Origin: Azorhizobium doebereinerae UFLA1-100
GTDB taxonomy: Bacteria > Pseudomonadota > Alphaproteobacteria > Rhizobiales > Xanthobacteraceae
DNA: 64,000 bases
NCBI RefSeq assembly: GCF_000473085.1
Contig: NZ_AXBA01000015.1
Location: forward strand, 1-64,000
Direction of reading: 5' to 3'
In this document: in pieces, positions 33,001 to 41,526 of the stretch
Layout of the letters: each line of letters starts with the position of its first letter
How positions within the stretch are numbered: the stretch's first letter is position 1
Made by a program: the position numbers and the translations under genes
Notes under the pieces: generated by a model
The model's database searches: none
What the model was told of the DNA's origin: nothing
The model's input: only the letters and a program-made list of their open reading frames with translations

Positions 33001-33933
33001 TCAGTCTTCGGGCGGCAGGATCACGCCGGTCTGGGCGGTGATGCGGCCGTAGTGCTCGATGCGGCGGTGGCGGGCGAAATCGAAGATGGTCTGCTTGCCG
33101 AACACCGTATCGTCGAGGTCGCAGGCATGGATGACCAGTTCGTCGCCCTCGGTCTTGGATTCCGCGACGATCTCGCCGTCCGGGTTCACGATCAGCGTGC
33201 CGCCCATCAGGTGATGGCCGTCCTCGTCGCCGGCCTTGGCCACGGCTACCACCCAGGTGGAGTTCTGGTAGGCGCCGGCCTGCACCGAGAGCTTGTGGTG
33301 GAACAGGCGCTGGGCGAGGCCCTCGGTGCCCTTCTGGCCGTTGACGGAGGGGGTGTTGAAGCCGAGCACGATCATCTCCACGCCCTGCAGCCCCATCTCG
33401 CGATAGGTCTCCGGCCAGCGGCGATCGTTGCAGATGGCCATGCCGAAGATGCCGCCCATGGTGCGCCACACCGGGAAGCCCAGGTCGCCGGGCTCGAAAT
33501 AGCGCTTCTCCAGATGCTGGTGGGTCCGGTCGTGGTCGTACTCCACATGGCCCGGCAAATGGATCTTGCGATACTTGCCGACGATGGCGCCTTGGGTGTC
33601 CACCAGGATGGAGGTGTTGAAATGGTGTCCGTCCGGGGTGAGCTCGGCATAGCCGAAGCTCATGGCCATGCCCATTTCGCGGGCGGCGTCGAACAGGGGC
33701 TGCGTCTGCGCGCCCGGCATCTCGGCCTCGAACCAGCCGTCCGCCTCGGCGCGGTCCTCGTGGTACCAGCGCGGGAAGAAGGTGGTGAGCGCCAGCTCGG
33801 GATAGACGATGAGGGTGCAGCCCTCCGCCTTGGCCTGGCGCATGAGCGCCAGCATGCGGGCGACGACCACGTCGCGCCCCTCGGCCTTCTGGATGGGGCC
33901 GAGCTGGGCCGCCGCAACCTTGATTTCACGCAT
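33001..33933 (-). CDS. hyuC: N-carbamoyl-D-amino-acid hydrolase (D-carbamoylase)
   Basis: 310 residues, nitrilase superfamily. The triad is seen: Glu in YPELALTTFFPRWYHED, Lys in KYRKIHLPGHVEYDHD, Cys in MAICNDRRWPETYREMG. The blocks FFPRW, HQHLEKRYFEPGDLGFPV and SVQAGAYQNSTW closely follow the Agrobacterium-type D-carbamoylase pattern. It cuts N-carbamoyl-D-amino acids to the D-amino acid, CO2 and ammonia in the cytoplasm. ATG 33933 (MREIKVAAAQLGP) is the family-like start; an open frame upstream lacks homology-like sequence. It follows the permease genes of the importer in the same direction. Confidence 0.93.
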   Translation of the reverse strand: MREIKVAAAQLGPIQKAEGRDVVVARMLALMRQAKAEGCTLIVYPELALTTFFPRWYHEDRAEADGWFEAEMPGAQTQPLFDAAREMGMAMSFGYAELTPDGHHFNTSILVDTQGAIVGKYRKIHLPGHVEYDHDRTHQHLEKRYFEPGDLGFPVWRTMGGIFGMAICNDRRWPETYREMGLQGVEMIVLGFNTPSVNGQKGTEGLAQRLFHHKLSVQAGAYQNSTWVVAVAKAGDEDGHHLMGGTLIVNPDGEIVAESKTEGDELVIHACDLDDTVFGKQTIFDFARHRRIEHYGRITAQTGVILPPED

Positions 33934-33991
33934 CAACGTCACTCCTGGCGCGGCGCCGAAAACCGCCGCGCGTCTCTTCGGTCGGAACGGG

Positions 33992-34657
33992 TCACGTCCC
34001 CAGCTTGTGTTCAAGGCGGCTCATGAGCCGCACCACGGGCCACAACAGGACGAGATAGATGAGCGCCGCCAGCACGATGGGCGACGAATTGAAGGTCACG
34101 GAGCGGGCCATGTCGGCGGAATAGAGCAGTTCCGGCAGTGCCACGACGCTCGCCAGGGAGGTGAGCTTCACCACCTCCACCGTGTTGGAGACGAGGTCGG
34201 GCAGCACGTTGCGCACCGCCTGCGGAATGATGACATGGGCCATGGTCTGGAACGCGTTCAGCCCGGTGCAGCGCGCCGCCTCCCACTGGCCGTGCGACAC
34301 GCTGTCGAGGCCGGCGCGATAGACCTCGCCATAATAGGCGGAGGTGTTGAGGAACAGCGCCAGGCACACGCAGACGAAGGGCGACAGGCGGATGCCGGCG
34401 AACGGCAGGCCGGCGGAAATGGCGATCAGCAGCACCAGCGGCGGCAACGCCCGCAGCACGTCGATGAAGCCGGCGAGAAGGGCCCTGGCGAGGCGTGAGC
34501 GCGCCCGGCTGCCCAGCGCCACCAACAGCCCGCCGATGAGGCCGAGCGGCACCACGGCGAGGCAGACCAGGAGCGTCATGCCGAGGCCCTGGAACACCAG
34601 CGGCGCGGCCTGCCGCATGATGTCGAGATTGAAGAACTGCTGGAGGATCGCGTCCAT
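33992..34657 (-). CDS. Polar amino acid ABC importer permease 2 (HisM/GlnP type)
   Basis: 221 residues, about five helices. PAAT-type domain: QGLGMTLLVCLAVVPLGLIGG, FIDVLRALPPLVLLIAI and the EAA loop GQWEAARCTGLNAFQTMAHVIIPQAVRNVLPDL. Forms a heterodimer with the other permease. Its ATG overlaps the upstream permease stop by one base (TGATG), so it is coupled. Imports an amino acid or, here, perhaps an N-carbamoyl amino acid or hydantoin. Confidence 0.92.
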   Translation of the reverse strand: MDAILQQFFNLDIMRQAAPLVFQGLGMTLLVCLAVVPLGLIGGLLVALGSRARSRLARALLAGFIDVLRALPPLVLLIAISAGLPFAGIRLSPFVCVCLALFLNTSAYYGEVYRAGLDSVSHGQWEAARCTGLNAFQTMAHVIIPQAVRNVLPDLVSNTVEVVKLTSLASVVALPELLYSADMARSVTFNSSPIVLAALIYLVLLWPVVRLMSRLEHKLGT

Positions 34658-35340
34658 CAGGCACGCCTCCAGGTGAAGCGGGCCTCGATGTAGCGCCCGG
34701 CGATGACCACCGGCACGAACAGCACCAGATAGGCGAGCGCGCCCATCATCAGCGGCGTGGCGCTGCCGGAGAAGCTCTGCGCCGTGGTGGCCTGGTTGAG
34801 GATCTCCGGCACGCCGATGACGGTGCCGAGCGCGGTGTTCTTGGTGATGGCGATGGTGCGGTTGGTCAGCGGCGGCACGGTGAGGCGGATGGCCTGTGGC
34901 AGCACGATCCAGCGCAGGGTCTGGAATTCGGTGAGCCCGGTGCAGCGCCCGGCCTCCCACTGGCCCTTGCGCACCGAGACGATGCCGGCCCAGAACACCT
35001 CCTCCGCGAAGGCGCCCAGCACCAGGGAGAGCACCAGCCACAGCACGGCGAAGCTCGGCAAGGTGAGGCCGATGTTGGGCAGGCCGAAATAGACCAGCAG
35101 CACGATGACCAGCGGCGGCAGCGCCCGCAGCATGTCCACGCACACGACGAGGAGGAAATTCACCGTCCGCCAGCGGAAGCTGCGGATGACGGCGAGCGCC
35201 AGCCCGAGCGCGATGCCGGTGACGATGACGCAGGCCGCCACCTCCACCGTCACCACCATGCCCTTCAGGATGGCGGGCAGGTAGCGGACGATGATGACCG
35301 GGTTGAAGAAGGTTTCGAGAAAGAGCTCGCCGCTGGTCAT
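34657..35340 (-). CDS. Polar amino acid ABC importer permease 1 (HisQ/GlnP type)
   Basis: 227 residues. PAAT domain: LPAILKGMVVTVEVAACVIVTG, VDMLRALPPLVIVLLVYFGLP, and GQWEAGRCTGLTEFQTLRWIVLPQAIRLTVPPL. The GQWEA(G/A)RCTGL loop is nearly the same in the partner permease, so the two probably derive from one duplication. ATG 35340 (MTSGELF) starts 7 bases after the ATPase stop at 35348; upstream in-frame residues are not family-like. Confidence 0.92.
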   Translation of the reverse strand: MTSGELFLETFFNPVIIVRYLPAILKGMVVTVEVAACVIVTGIALGLALAVIRSFRWRTVNFLLVVCVDMLRALPPLVIVLLVYFGLPNIGLTLPSFAVLWLVLSLVLGAFAEEVFWAGIVSVRKGQWEAGRCTGLTEFQTLRWIVLPQAIRLTVPPLTNRTIAITKNTALGTVIGVPEILNQATTAQSFSGSATPLMMGALAYLVLFVPVVIAGRYIEARFTWRRA

Positions 35341-35347
35341 GGGCGGC

Positions 35348-36115
35348 TCAGCGGGTGATTTCGGTGAGGAAGGCCCGCACCCGCGGGTGGGCATCGGCGC
35401 CGAACAGGTGCTCGGGCGGGCCTTGCTCCACGACCTCGCCGGCTTCCATGAACACCACGCGGTCGGCGGCGTCGCGGGCGAAGCGCATCTCGTGGCTCAC
35501 CACCACCATGGTCATGCCGGCGATCTTGAGGTCGCGCATCACCGCCAGCACGCTGCCTGCCAGCTCAGGGTCGAGCGCGGAGGTGGGTTCGTCGAACAGC
35601 ATCACCTTCGGCTCCAGCGCGATGGCGCGGGCGATGGCGACGCGCTGCTGCTGGCCGCCGGAGAGCTGGCTCGGATAGGAACGCGCCTTCTCGGCGAGGC
35701 CGACGCGCTCCAGGGCCGCGAGGCCGATGGCGTCGGCCTCCGCCGCGCCGCGGCCGAGCACCTTGCGCAGGGCCAGCGTCACGTTGCCGAGCGCGCTCAT
35801 GTGCGGATAGAGGTTGAACGACTGGAACACCATGCCGATGCGCCGGCGCATGGCGTTGATGTCGGTCTTGGGGCTCAGGAGGTCGATGCCGTCCACATAG
35901 ATGGAGCCGTCGCTCGGCTCCTCCAGGCGGTTCATGCAGCGCAGGAAGGTGCTCTTGCCGGAGCCGGACGGGCCGATGATGAACACCAGTTCCTGCCGCG
36001 CCACCTTCAGGTCGATGCCCTTGAGCACCTCCGCCGCGCCGAAGGTTTTGCGCAGCGCGCGGATGTCGAGCATGGGCTCGGCGCGCGGGGAGGCGGAGGG
36101 AAGAGGTTCAGCCAC
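35348..36115 (-). CDS. Polar amino acid ABC importer ATP-binding protein (GlnQ type)
   Basis: 255 residues. Walker A IIGPSGSGKSTFLRC, Q-loop VFQSFNLYPHMSAL, signature LSGGQQQRVAIARAI, Walker B VMLFDEPTSALDPEL and H-loop VSHEMRFARD are all intact. It powers the two permeases encoded downstream. A 74-base gap with a strong hairpin lies between the binding-protein gene and this one. Confidence 0.94.
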   Translation of the reverse strand: MAEPLPSASPRAEPMLDIRALRKTFGAAEVLKGIDLKVARQELVFIIGPSGSGKSTFLRCMNRLEEPSDGSIYVDGIDLLSPKTDINAMRRRIGMVFQSFNLYPHMSALGNVTLALRKVLGRGAAEADAIGLAALERVGLAEKARSYPSQLSGGQQQRVAIARAIALEPKVMLFDEPTSALDPELAGSVLAVMRDLKIAGMTMVVVSHEMRFARDAADRVVFMEAGEVVEQGPPEHLFGADAHPRVRAFLTEITR

Positions 36116-36142
36116 TGTGAATGCCGATCGTCAGACAGGACA

Positions 36143-36165
36143 GGCGCGGGGTCTCGCCCCGCGCC
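36143..36165 (-). promoter_or_regulatory. Hairpin between the binding-protein and ATPase genes of the hydantoin cluster
   Basis: Perfect 9-bp stem GGCGCGGGG/CCCCGCGCC with a 5-base loop and no U-tract. It probably protects or separates the binding-protein message from the rest. Confidence 0.6.
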
Positions 36166-36189
36166 GCAGGCGTCAGGAGTAAGGAAGCG

Positions 36190-37044
36190 TCAGGAACAGG
36201 AGAGCGGGTGCTCGGCCTTGTCGTAGCCGGGCATGTCGGGCACGCCGTAGCCGGGGAAGATGGTGGCGGCGGCCGAGCCGGGCGCCGGCTTGGCGCCGAA
36301 CCACTTCTCGTGCATGGCGGCGAGCGTGCCGTCCTTCTTCATGCATTCGAGCGCGGCATCGAGCTTGTTGCGCAGCGCCACATTGTCCTTGCGCACCGGC
36401 ACCGCCCACACCAGGCCGGTGGAATGCAGGTAGGACAGCTTGATCGCCGGGTTGTTCTTCACCGCCCAGGCCGAGACCGTGTTGCCGGCGACATTGGCAT
36501 AGGCGCGGCCGGTCAGCACGGCCTGGATGGCGTCGGAATTGGTGCCGTAGGATTCGACCGTCCAGCCGATCTTGTCGGCCAGATCGCGCGCCCAGGAATC
36601 ATAGGCCGAGCCCTTGTTCACCGCGATGACCTTGCCCTTCAGGTCCTCAAGCTTGGTGATGTCCGGCGTGTCCTTCTTCACCACGAACTGGAAGTCGGTG
36701 TTGAGGTAGCCCTCGGTGAAGAGAAGCTGCTCGGCGCGATCCTTGTTCACGGTCACCGGCGCGGCGATGAAATCATAGGTGCCGGCCTGGAGGCCGGGGA
36801 CGAGGCCCGAGAATTGCGTGGCGTCGATGGTGATCTTGCTGCCGAGCCGCTTCGCCAGCTCGTTGGCGAGGTCGATGTTGAAGCCCTGCACGCCGCCGGA
36901 GAGGTTGGGCATGGCATGCGGGGCGAAGGTGCCGTCCACGCCGGTCTTGAGGCCCGCGTCCTGCGCGGAGGCGGCAGAGAGCGGCAGCACGGCCAGGGTG
37001 GCCATTACGGCGACGGCCCGGGTTAGGGAAAGGAGATGGCGCAT
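36190..37044 (-). CDS. Polar amino acid ABC importer substrate-binding protein
   Basis: 284 residues. Sec signal: basic MRHLLSLTR, hydrophobic [10 protein letters not shown], cleavage after ASA near residue 27. Mature domain of the PAAT family (SBP_bac_3): [75 protein letters not shown]. Two Cys near the ends (ALECMKK and PLSCS) may form a disulfide. It heads the transport operon and the GntR gene is divergent. The ligand is unknown; the context suggests a hydantoin-derived or D-amino acid. Confidence 0.92.
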   Translation of the reverse strand: MRHLLSLTRAVAVMATLAVLPLSAASAQDAGLKTGVDGTFAPHAMPNLSGGVQGFNIDLANELAKRLGSKITIDATQFSGLVPGLQAGTYDFIAAPVTVNKDRAEQLLFTEGYLNTDFQFVVKKDTPDITKLEDLKGKVIAVNKGSAYDSWARDLADKIGWTVESYGTNSDAIQAVLTGRAYANVAGNTVSAWAVKNNPAIKLSYLHSTGLVWAVPVRKDNVALRNKLDAALECMKKDGTLAAMHEKWFGAKPAPGSAAATIFPGYGVPDMPGYDKAEHPLSCS

Positions 37045-37151
37045 CGATGGATCGTCCTGTGCGTGGACAGGGGCGAACGGACCATGCCCATCCTGCCCCG
37101 CCGGGTCGGCCACGCCTTGCGCGGCGTGGCTTCGCAAGGGTTGCGGGAATG

Positions 37152-37181
37152 AGTATGCCGGTGGTATTCCACTTCGGTCAA
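37152..37181 (-). promoter_or_regulatory. Probable promoter of the hydantoin-cluster transport operon
   Basis: On the minus strand: TTGACC (37181-37176), 18-base spacer, CATACT (37157-37152), giving a leader of about 100 bases. The -35 box lies inside the palindrome at 37179-37201. Confidence 0.5.
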
Positions 37182-37201
37182 TTACATGGCATGCGCAATT
37201 G
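37179..37201. promoter_or_regulatory. Palindrome between the binding-protein and gntR-type genes, likely operator
   Basis: CAATT and AATTG arms separated by 13 bases, with an inner CATGGCATG. It overlaps the -35 box of the transport promoter and lies just upstream of the regulator start, as expected for an autoregulated GntR site. Confidence 0.5.
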
Positions 37202-37242
37202 TTGAGCAGGCCATGCCTCAAAACCGGCAGGAGACCTTGGTC

Positions 37243-37926
37243 ATGGTCACGGACGCAGACGCGGGCCCCGCGACCCCACGCCTGACCGAGGTGGCCTATC
37301 GCCGGCTGCTCGACATGATCCTCGGCGGCGAGCTGGAGGCGGGGGCGGTGGTGCAGGAGCGCAAGCTGGCGAAGGCGCTGGATGTCTCGCGCACGCCGCT
37401 GCGCGATGCCCTGTTCCGCCTGGAAGGCGAGGGGCTGCTGATCCGCCGTGGCGAAGGCGCGCTCCAGGTGAAGACCGTGACGCTGGAGGACTACAGCCAC
37501 GCGCTGCGGGTGCGCGTCACGCTGGAGAGCGAGGCCGCCCGCCTCGCCGCCGGCCATGTGCCCGCCGCCACGCTGGCGCCGCTGCGGGCCCGCATGGAGG
37601 CCATCCTGCATGCCGCGGAAGCGTCGGATGCGGAGCCGCTCAGCCGGGCCGAGCTCGACGCGGTGGACGACATCCTGCATGAGGCCATCGCGCAGGCGAG
37701 CGGCAACCCGCTGCTGGCGGAACTGATCCGGCAGGTGCGGCAGCGCTCGCGCCTGTTCGGCCTTGAGCGGCGGCCGCGGCGCATCCGCGAGATCAGCGCC
37801 GAACATCTCGCCATCATCGATGCCCTGGCCGAGGGCCGGAGCGCGGCGGCGGGCGCGGCGATGGAACGGCATCTGACCAATGTGATCGAGGACCTCAAGC
37901 AGCGCATCTTCGCGCCGCGCGGCTGA
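37243..37926 (+). CDS. GntR-family regulator (FadR/FCD subfamily)
   Basis: 227 residues. N-terminal GntR winged helix ([47 protein letters not shown]) and a C-terminal FCD ligand domain with [27 protein letters not shown] and [12 protein letters not shown]. This is typical of regulators of acid or amino acid catabolism, often metal-binding through His residues. ATG 37243 has AGGAG at 37229-37233; the earlier in-frame ATGs (37186, 37213) would place the palindrome inside the gene. Divergent from the transport operon, which it probably represses. Confidence 0.9.
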   Translation: MVTDADAGPATPRLTEVAYRRLLDMILGGELEAGAVVQERKLAKALDVSRTPLRDALFRLEGEGLLIRRGEGALQVKTVTLEDYSHALRVRVTLESEAARLAAGHVPAATLAPLRARMEAILHAAEASDAEPLSRAELDAVDDILHEAIAQASGNPLLAELIRQVRQRSRLFGLERRPRRIREISAEHLAIIDALAEGRSAAAGAAMERHLTNVIEDLKQRIFAPRG

Positions 37927-37991
37927 GCGACGGGGACTTTGCCCCCGGGCGCTGCCGTGTATGGTGGCGCCCGCATGCCGGAAGACCGCCC

Positions 37992-38660
37992 GTGATCCCC
38001 TGGACCCTCATCGACACCGCCCCCTTGCCCGGCGGCGGCGACCTGCGCCTCAAGCGGCGGGGCGCCGAATTCTCCATCATGCTCGGCGCGACCGAACTGA
38101 TGAACAGCCGTCTCAGCGGCTCGGAGGAGGCGCTGGCGCGGCTCGCCTGTGCGCGCCTCGCGGAGCGGCCGGCGCCGCGCCTGCTGATCGGCGGGCTGGG
38201 CATGGGCTTCACCCTGCGCGCGGCGCTCGCCGTCGCCCCGCCCGCGGCGGAGATCCTGGTGGCGGAACTGGTGCCGGCCGTCGTCGACTGGGCGCGCGGC
38301 CCCATGGCGGAGGTGTTCGGCGGCTGCCTGGACGACCCGCGCGTCGCTGTCCACACTGGCGACGTGGCGGCGCTGATCGGCGGGGCCCGTGCCCGTTTCG
38401 ACGCCATCCTGCTGGATGTGGACAACGGGCCGGATGGGCTCACCGTGCCGGAGAACGACCGGCTCTATGATGCGCGCGGGCTCGGCGCGGCCCGCGCGGC
38501 GCTCACGCCGGGCGGCGTGCTGGCGGTGTGGTCCTCGGCACCCGATCCGCGCTTCACCCAGCGGCTGCGTCGCGCCGGCTTCCGCGTCGAGGAAGTGCCG
38601 GTGCGCGCCACTGGCCGCAACCGGGGTGCCAGGCACATGATCTGGTGTGCCACAGCCTGA
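37992..38660 (+). CDS. Spermidine synthase-like SAM-binding protein
   Basis: 222 residues. It shows the SAM-dependent methyltransferase/spermidine synthase fold: [16 protein letters not shown] (motif I), [13 protein letters not shown] (acidic end of strand 2), [15 protein letters not shown] and [15 protein letters not shown]-terminal [27 protein letters not shown] is usual for the class. The catalytic residues of true spermidine synthases are not evident, so it may be an inactive relative or an unknown methyltransferase. The start codon is GTG 37992, preceded by weak purines. The exonuclease follows 69 bases later. Confidence 0.8.
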   Translation: MIPWTLIDTAPLPGGGDLRLKRRGAEFSIMLGATELMNSRLSGSEEALARLACARLAERPAPRLLIGGLGMGFTLRAALAVAPPAAEILVAELVPAVVDWARGPMAEVFGGCLDDPRVAVHTGDVAALIGGARARFDAILLDVDNGPDGLTVPENDRLYDARGLGAARAALTPGGVLAVWSSAPDPRFTQRLRRAGFRVEEVPVRATGRNRGARHMIWCATA

Positions 38661-38729
38661 GCTGTCGCAATTTCTGGCCACCGCTCGCGTATGATCCCGT
38701 CGGGCGCACTGAGTCGGCAGAGGCACGGC

Positions 38730-39740
38730 ATGGCACAACAGGCCGATTTCTTCGCATTGCTCACGGTGGACGAGGCGGTCGAGGAGCTGGCCGCCCTGGC
38801 GAAGCCCCGCCGCAAGGTGCGGGCCAAGGGCCCGGCGAAGACCGGCCCGGACGTCGCCTATGATGCGCACCACGAAGCCTATGCCTGCGAACTGGAGGCC
38901 ACCGGCCGCTACCGTGTGCTGCGCAAGCTCCAGCCGCGCACGGTGGTGCCCCGCGCCCTGGAACTCGGCGAGAAGCTGGCGGTGATCGTGGATACCGAGA
39001 CCACCGGCCTCGACCATGCCAAGGACGAGGTGATCGAGCTCGGCATGGTCGCCTTCACCTATCGGGAAGATGGCGCCATCGGCGACGTCATCGATACGTT
39101 CAGCGCCCTGCGCGAGCCGTCCGTGCCCATCAGCGCCACCATCACCAAGCTCACCGGCATCACGTCGGAGATGGTGGCCGGCCATGCCATCGATCTCGAC
39201 GCCGTGGCGCGCTTCATGGCGCCGGCCTCGCTGGTGATCGCCCATAACGCGCGCTTCGACCGGCCGTTCTGCGAGCATCTGGCGGAGGGCTTCGACGGCA
39301 AAGCTTGGGCCTGCTCGGTGGCGGAGGTGCCGTGGGGCGATTTCGGCTTCGAGGGCGTGAAGCTCGGCTATCTCATCGGCCAGTGCGGCATGTTCCACAA
39401 CGGCCACCGCGCCGTGGACGACTGCCACGCGCTGCTGGAGGTGCTCGCGGCGCCGCTGAAGGAGGCGCCCGGCACCGCCTTCGCCCGCCTGCTGGAGACC
39501 GCCCGCCGGCCGCGCCATCGGGTGTGGGCCGAGAGCAGCCCGTTCGAGATGAAGGATGCGCTGAAAGCCCGCGGCTACCGCTGGAACGACGGCTCGGACG
39601 GCCGCCCGAAATCCTGGTGGCGCGAGGTGGAGGACGAGGCGCTGGAGGCCGAGATCAGCTTCCTCCAGCAGGAAATCTATCTGCGCGACGTGGAGCCCTA
39701 TGTGCAGAAGATGACCGCCTTCGACCGCTACAAGGCCTGA
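38730..39740 (+). CDS. DEDDh 3'-5' exonuclease (DnaQ-like) with extra N- and C-terminal parts
   Basis: 336 residues. Exonuclease core at about 85-250: VIVDTETTGLDHAKDEVIELG (Exo I, split by order), NARFDRPFCEHLA (Exo II region) and HNGHRAVDDCHALLEVL (Exo III with the catalytic His and Asp). The first 80 residues are a separate helical, basic region. The C-terminal section KARGYRWNDGSDGRPKSWW resembles a small K-RGYRW-KSWW domain seen in related proteins. Probably a nucleic acid proofreading or repair nuclease; the target is not known. ATG 38730 was chosen over 38691 because the extra residues are not conserved-looking. Confidence 0.85.
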   Translation: MAQQADFFALLTVDEAVEELAALAKPRRKVRAKGPAKTGPDVAYDAHHEAYACELEATGRYRVLRKLQPRTVVPRALELGEKLAVIVDTETTGLDHAKDEVIELGMVAFTYREDGAIGDVIDTFSALREPSVPISATITKLTGITSEMVAGHAIDLDAVARFMAPASLVIAHNARFDRPFCEHLAEGFDGKAWACSVAEVPWGDFGFEGVKLGYLIGQCGMFHNGHRAVDDCHALLEVLAAPLKEAPGTAFARLLETARRPRHRVWAESSPFEMKDALKARGYRWNDGSDGRPKSWWREVEDEALEAEISFLQQEIYLRDVEPYVQKMTAFDRYKA

Positions 39741-39789
39741 CGCGCAAGGGGATCAGGATCAGCACCCGAGCCGTGTCGCGCATGGCAAA

Positions 39790-39811
39790 ACCCGCGCTCG
39801 GAAGCGCGGGT
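39790..39811 (-). terminator. Terminator of the YciE/DUF892 gene
   Basis: Perfect 9-bp stem ACCCGCGCT/AGCGCGGGT with loop CGGA. On the minus strand it is followed by TTTT, so it serves the DUF892 gene; it may also help stop the convergent exonuclease transcript. Confidence 0.75.
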
Positions 39812-39848
39812 CTGGAAAGCGCGAACTTTCGGCTGGCGGCGCCGCCGC

Positions 39849-40343
39849 TCAGGCCGCCTTGCGGTTGACGGATTGCAGGGCGAGCTGCGTCAGCAGCTTG
39901 TCGGTCTTCATCTCCTCCTGCAGCGTCGCGTCCAGCAGCTTGGCGGCATCGGGAAGGCCGAGTTGCGTCGCCCAGGTCTTCAGCGTGCCGTAGCGGCTGA
40001 TCTCGTAATGCTCCACCGCCTGCGCGGCGGCGAGCAGGCCGGGATCAAGCGCCTCGGTATCGGAGAAGTCCTCCATGATCTCCTTGCCTTCGTCGATGAT
40101 GCCGACGATGGCGTCGCAGGCCTTGCCGCGCGGCGACTTGCCCAGCAGTTCGAACACCTGTTCCAGGCGTTCGATCTGGCCCTGGGTTTCGTCGCGATGA
40201 TGCTCGAAGGCCTGGCGAAGAGCGTCCGTCTGCGCCGCCTTCGCCATCTTCGGCAGCGCCCGGAGAATCTGTTTCTCCGCGAAATAGATGTCCTTGAGCG
40301 TCTCGTGGAACAGGGCCGTCAGGTCTTTGGTCTTGCTCGTCAT
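39849..40343 (-). CDS. Ferritin-like YciE/DUF892 family stress protein
   Basis: 164 residues, an all-helical ferritin-like fold. Glu/His metal-ligand helices: LKDIYFAEKQILRALPKMAK, FEHHRDETQGQIERLEQVFE, AVEHYEISRYGTLKTWA, DATLQEEMKTDKLLTQLA. The YciE/YciF family is induced in general stress in many bacteria. A GGAAC-N17-GTT promoter for the stress sigma factor EcfG stands 40-64 bases upstream of the start, which agrees with that role. It is followed by a good terminator and is alone. Confidence 0.9.
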   Translation of the reverse strand: MTSKTKDLTALFHETLKDIYFAEKQILRALPKMAKAAQTDALRQAFEHHRDETQGQIERLEQVFELLGKSPRGKACDAIVGIIDEGKEIMEDFSDTEALDPGLLAAAQAVEHYEISRYGTLKTWATQLGLPDAAKLLDATLQEEMKTDKLLTQLALQSVNRKAA

Positions 40344-40382
40344 CTGCGCTTCCTCGGTTGTTCCGCAGGGGTCTGCCGGTAA

Positions 40383-40407
40383 AACCTTGGGACTGCGGCT
40401 TCGTTCC
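40383..40407 (-). promoter_or_regulatory. EcfG-type general stress promoter of the DUF892 gene
   Basis: Minus strand: GGAAC (40407-40403), 17-base spacer, GTT (40385-40383, part of GTTTT). It matches the alphaproteobacterial GGAAC-N16/17-cGTT consensus except for the base before GTT, and lies 40-64 bases before the start codon. Confidence 0.75.
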
Positions 40408-40460
40408 GGGATGCGCTTGAGCTTGGGTGAAATAAATGACGGGCAGCGGTCCGGGCCGGC

Positions 40461-41432
40461 TCAGGCGTAGCGCTCAAGGATCGCGGCATCGAACGCGGGC
40501 AGGCTCTCGTCGTGGGCGCCGGCATGCACCGGCTCCAGCATGCGCGCGGCGAGGTCCGGCGGCAGCGCCGGGGCGATGTCCAGCCTGTCGAGCGGGCCGC
40601 GCGCGCCCGTCGCATGCCGTCGCCAGAGCGCGTCGGTGAGTCCAGCCGCCAGCGCTCCCACCGGCTCCAGCAGCTTGTCGTAAAGCACGAGGCGGTTCTC
40701 CGGCAGCCGCCCTTGCGCGTCGCGCACGGTGATGGGCGGGGACACGGCGACGACCGGGCCGGTGTCGATCTCCGGCGAAACCTGGTGGATGCTCCACACC
40801 GTCGTGCGCGCGCCGCGCGCGTCCAGATCCTCGTCGGGCGCAGGGCCCGCGCCATGGCCGTGCAGCAGGTCGGAGGGGTGGAAATTGTAGATGCCGCAGG
40901 TGGGCATGGCGATGATCTTCGGCCCGATCACCTGTCCGAAGACGCAACTGATGATGACGTCGGGCCGCCAGTCCTCCCGCAGGATGCGCCGGAAGCCTTC
41001 GGTCTTGATCTCGCCGGTGAAGGCCGGCGCGCCGGCCCTGAGCGCCGCCTCGGCCATGGCGGTCTCCATGGCGACACGCTCGTCCGTGTCGACATATTTC
41101 CAGATGCGTTTCTTGAGACCGATGCGGGCGCTGGCGTTCGCCGCGTCGTCGGTGGCAAGGCCCGCCAGCGTGATCCGCCCAGGGAAGCGCGCCGCATAGG
41201 CCTTCACCGCGTCCAGGGCCAGATAGCCATATTCGAAGCTGGCGAACAGCACCACGCGCAGGCCGCCGGCGGTGGTGCATGTCTCGTCCGGCGCGGGCAG
41301 GATCAGCTCGCCCCAGCGCGCCCCCTCCACCGACAGGAAGCGGCGTCCCGCATGGGCGGCGAGCCGGTCGTTCATCGGCCGTGAGGCGGCCAGTACGGGC
41401 GGGAGATCGGCATGGGGTGGACTGTCGGTCAT
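40461..41432 (-). CDS. Formyltransferase-like protein (methionyl-tRNA formyltransferase superfamily)
   Basis: 323 residues. The formyltransferase Rossmann domain is present: VVLFASFEYGYLALDAVKAYA, then PDVIISCVFGQVIGPKIIAM, and the active-site region CGIYNFHPSDLLHGHGAG (Asn and His) followed by HQVSPEIDTGPVVAV (catalytic Asp). The loop LHGHGAGPAPDEDLDARGA is longer than in Fmt, and the tRNA-binding C-terminal domain is absent. It is thus not a normal Fmt. It may transfer a one-carbon group onto an amine of a small molecule. Likely the last gene of the IclR operon region, 94 bases after the IclR stop. Confidence 0.85.
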   Translation of the reverse strand: MTDSPPHADLPPVLAASRPMNDRLAAHAGRRFLSVEGARWGELILPAPDETCTTAGGLRVVLFASFEYGYLALDAVKAYAARFPGRITLAGLATDDAANASARIGLKKRIWKYVDTDERVAMETAMAEAALRAGAPAFTGEIKTEGFRRILREDWRPDVIISCVFGQVIGPKIIAMPTCGIYNFHPSDLLHGHGAGPAPDEDLDARGARTTVWSIHQVSPEIDTGPVVAVSPPITVRDAQGRLPENRLVLYDKLLEPVGALAAGLTDALWRRHATGARGPLDRLDIAPALPPDLAARMLEPVHAGAHDESLPAFDAAILERYA

Positions 41433-41526
41433 GGGCCTGCCGGAAGGTGGGACGCTCCGGAGCTAGCGGGTTGCCACCATGCGGTAAAGCAAGCGCGATC
41501 AAACCGGGCGTGGGGTGATGCATCGC

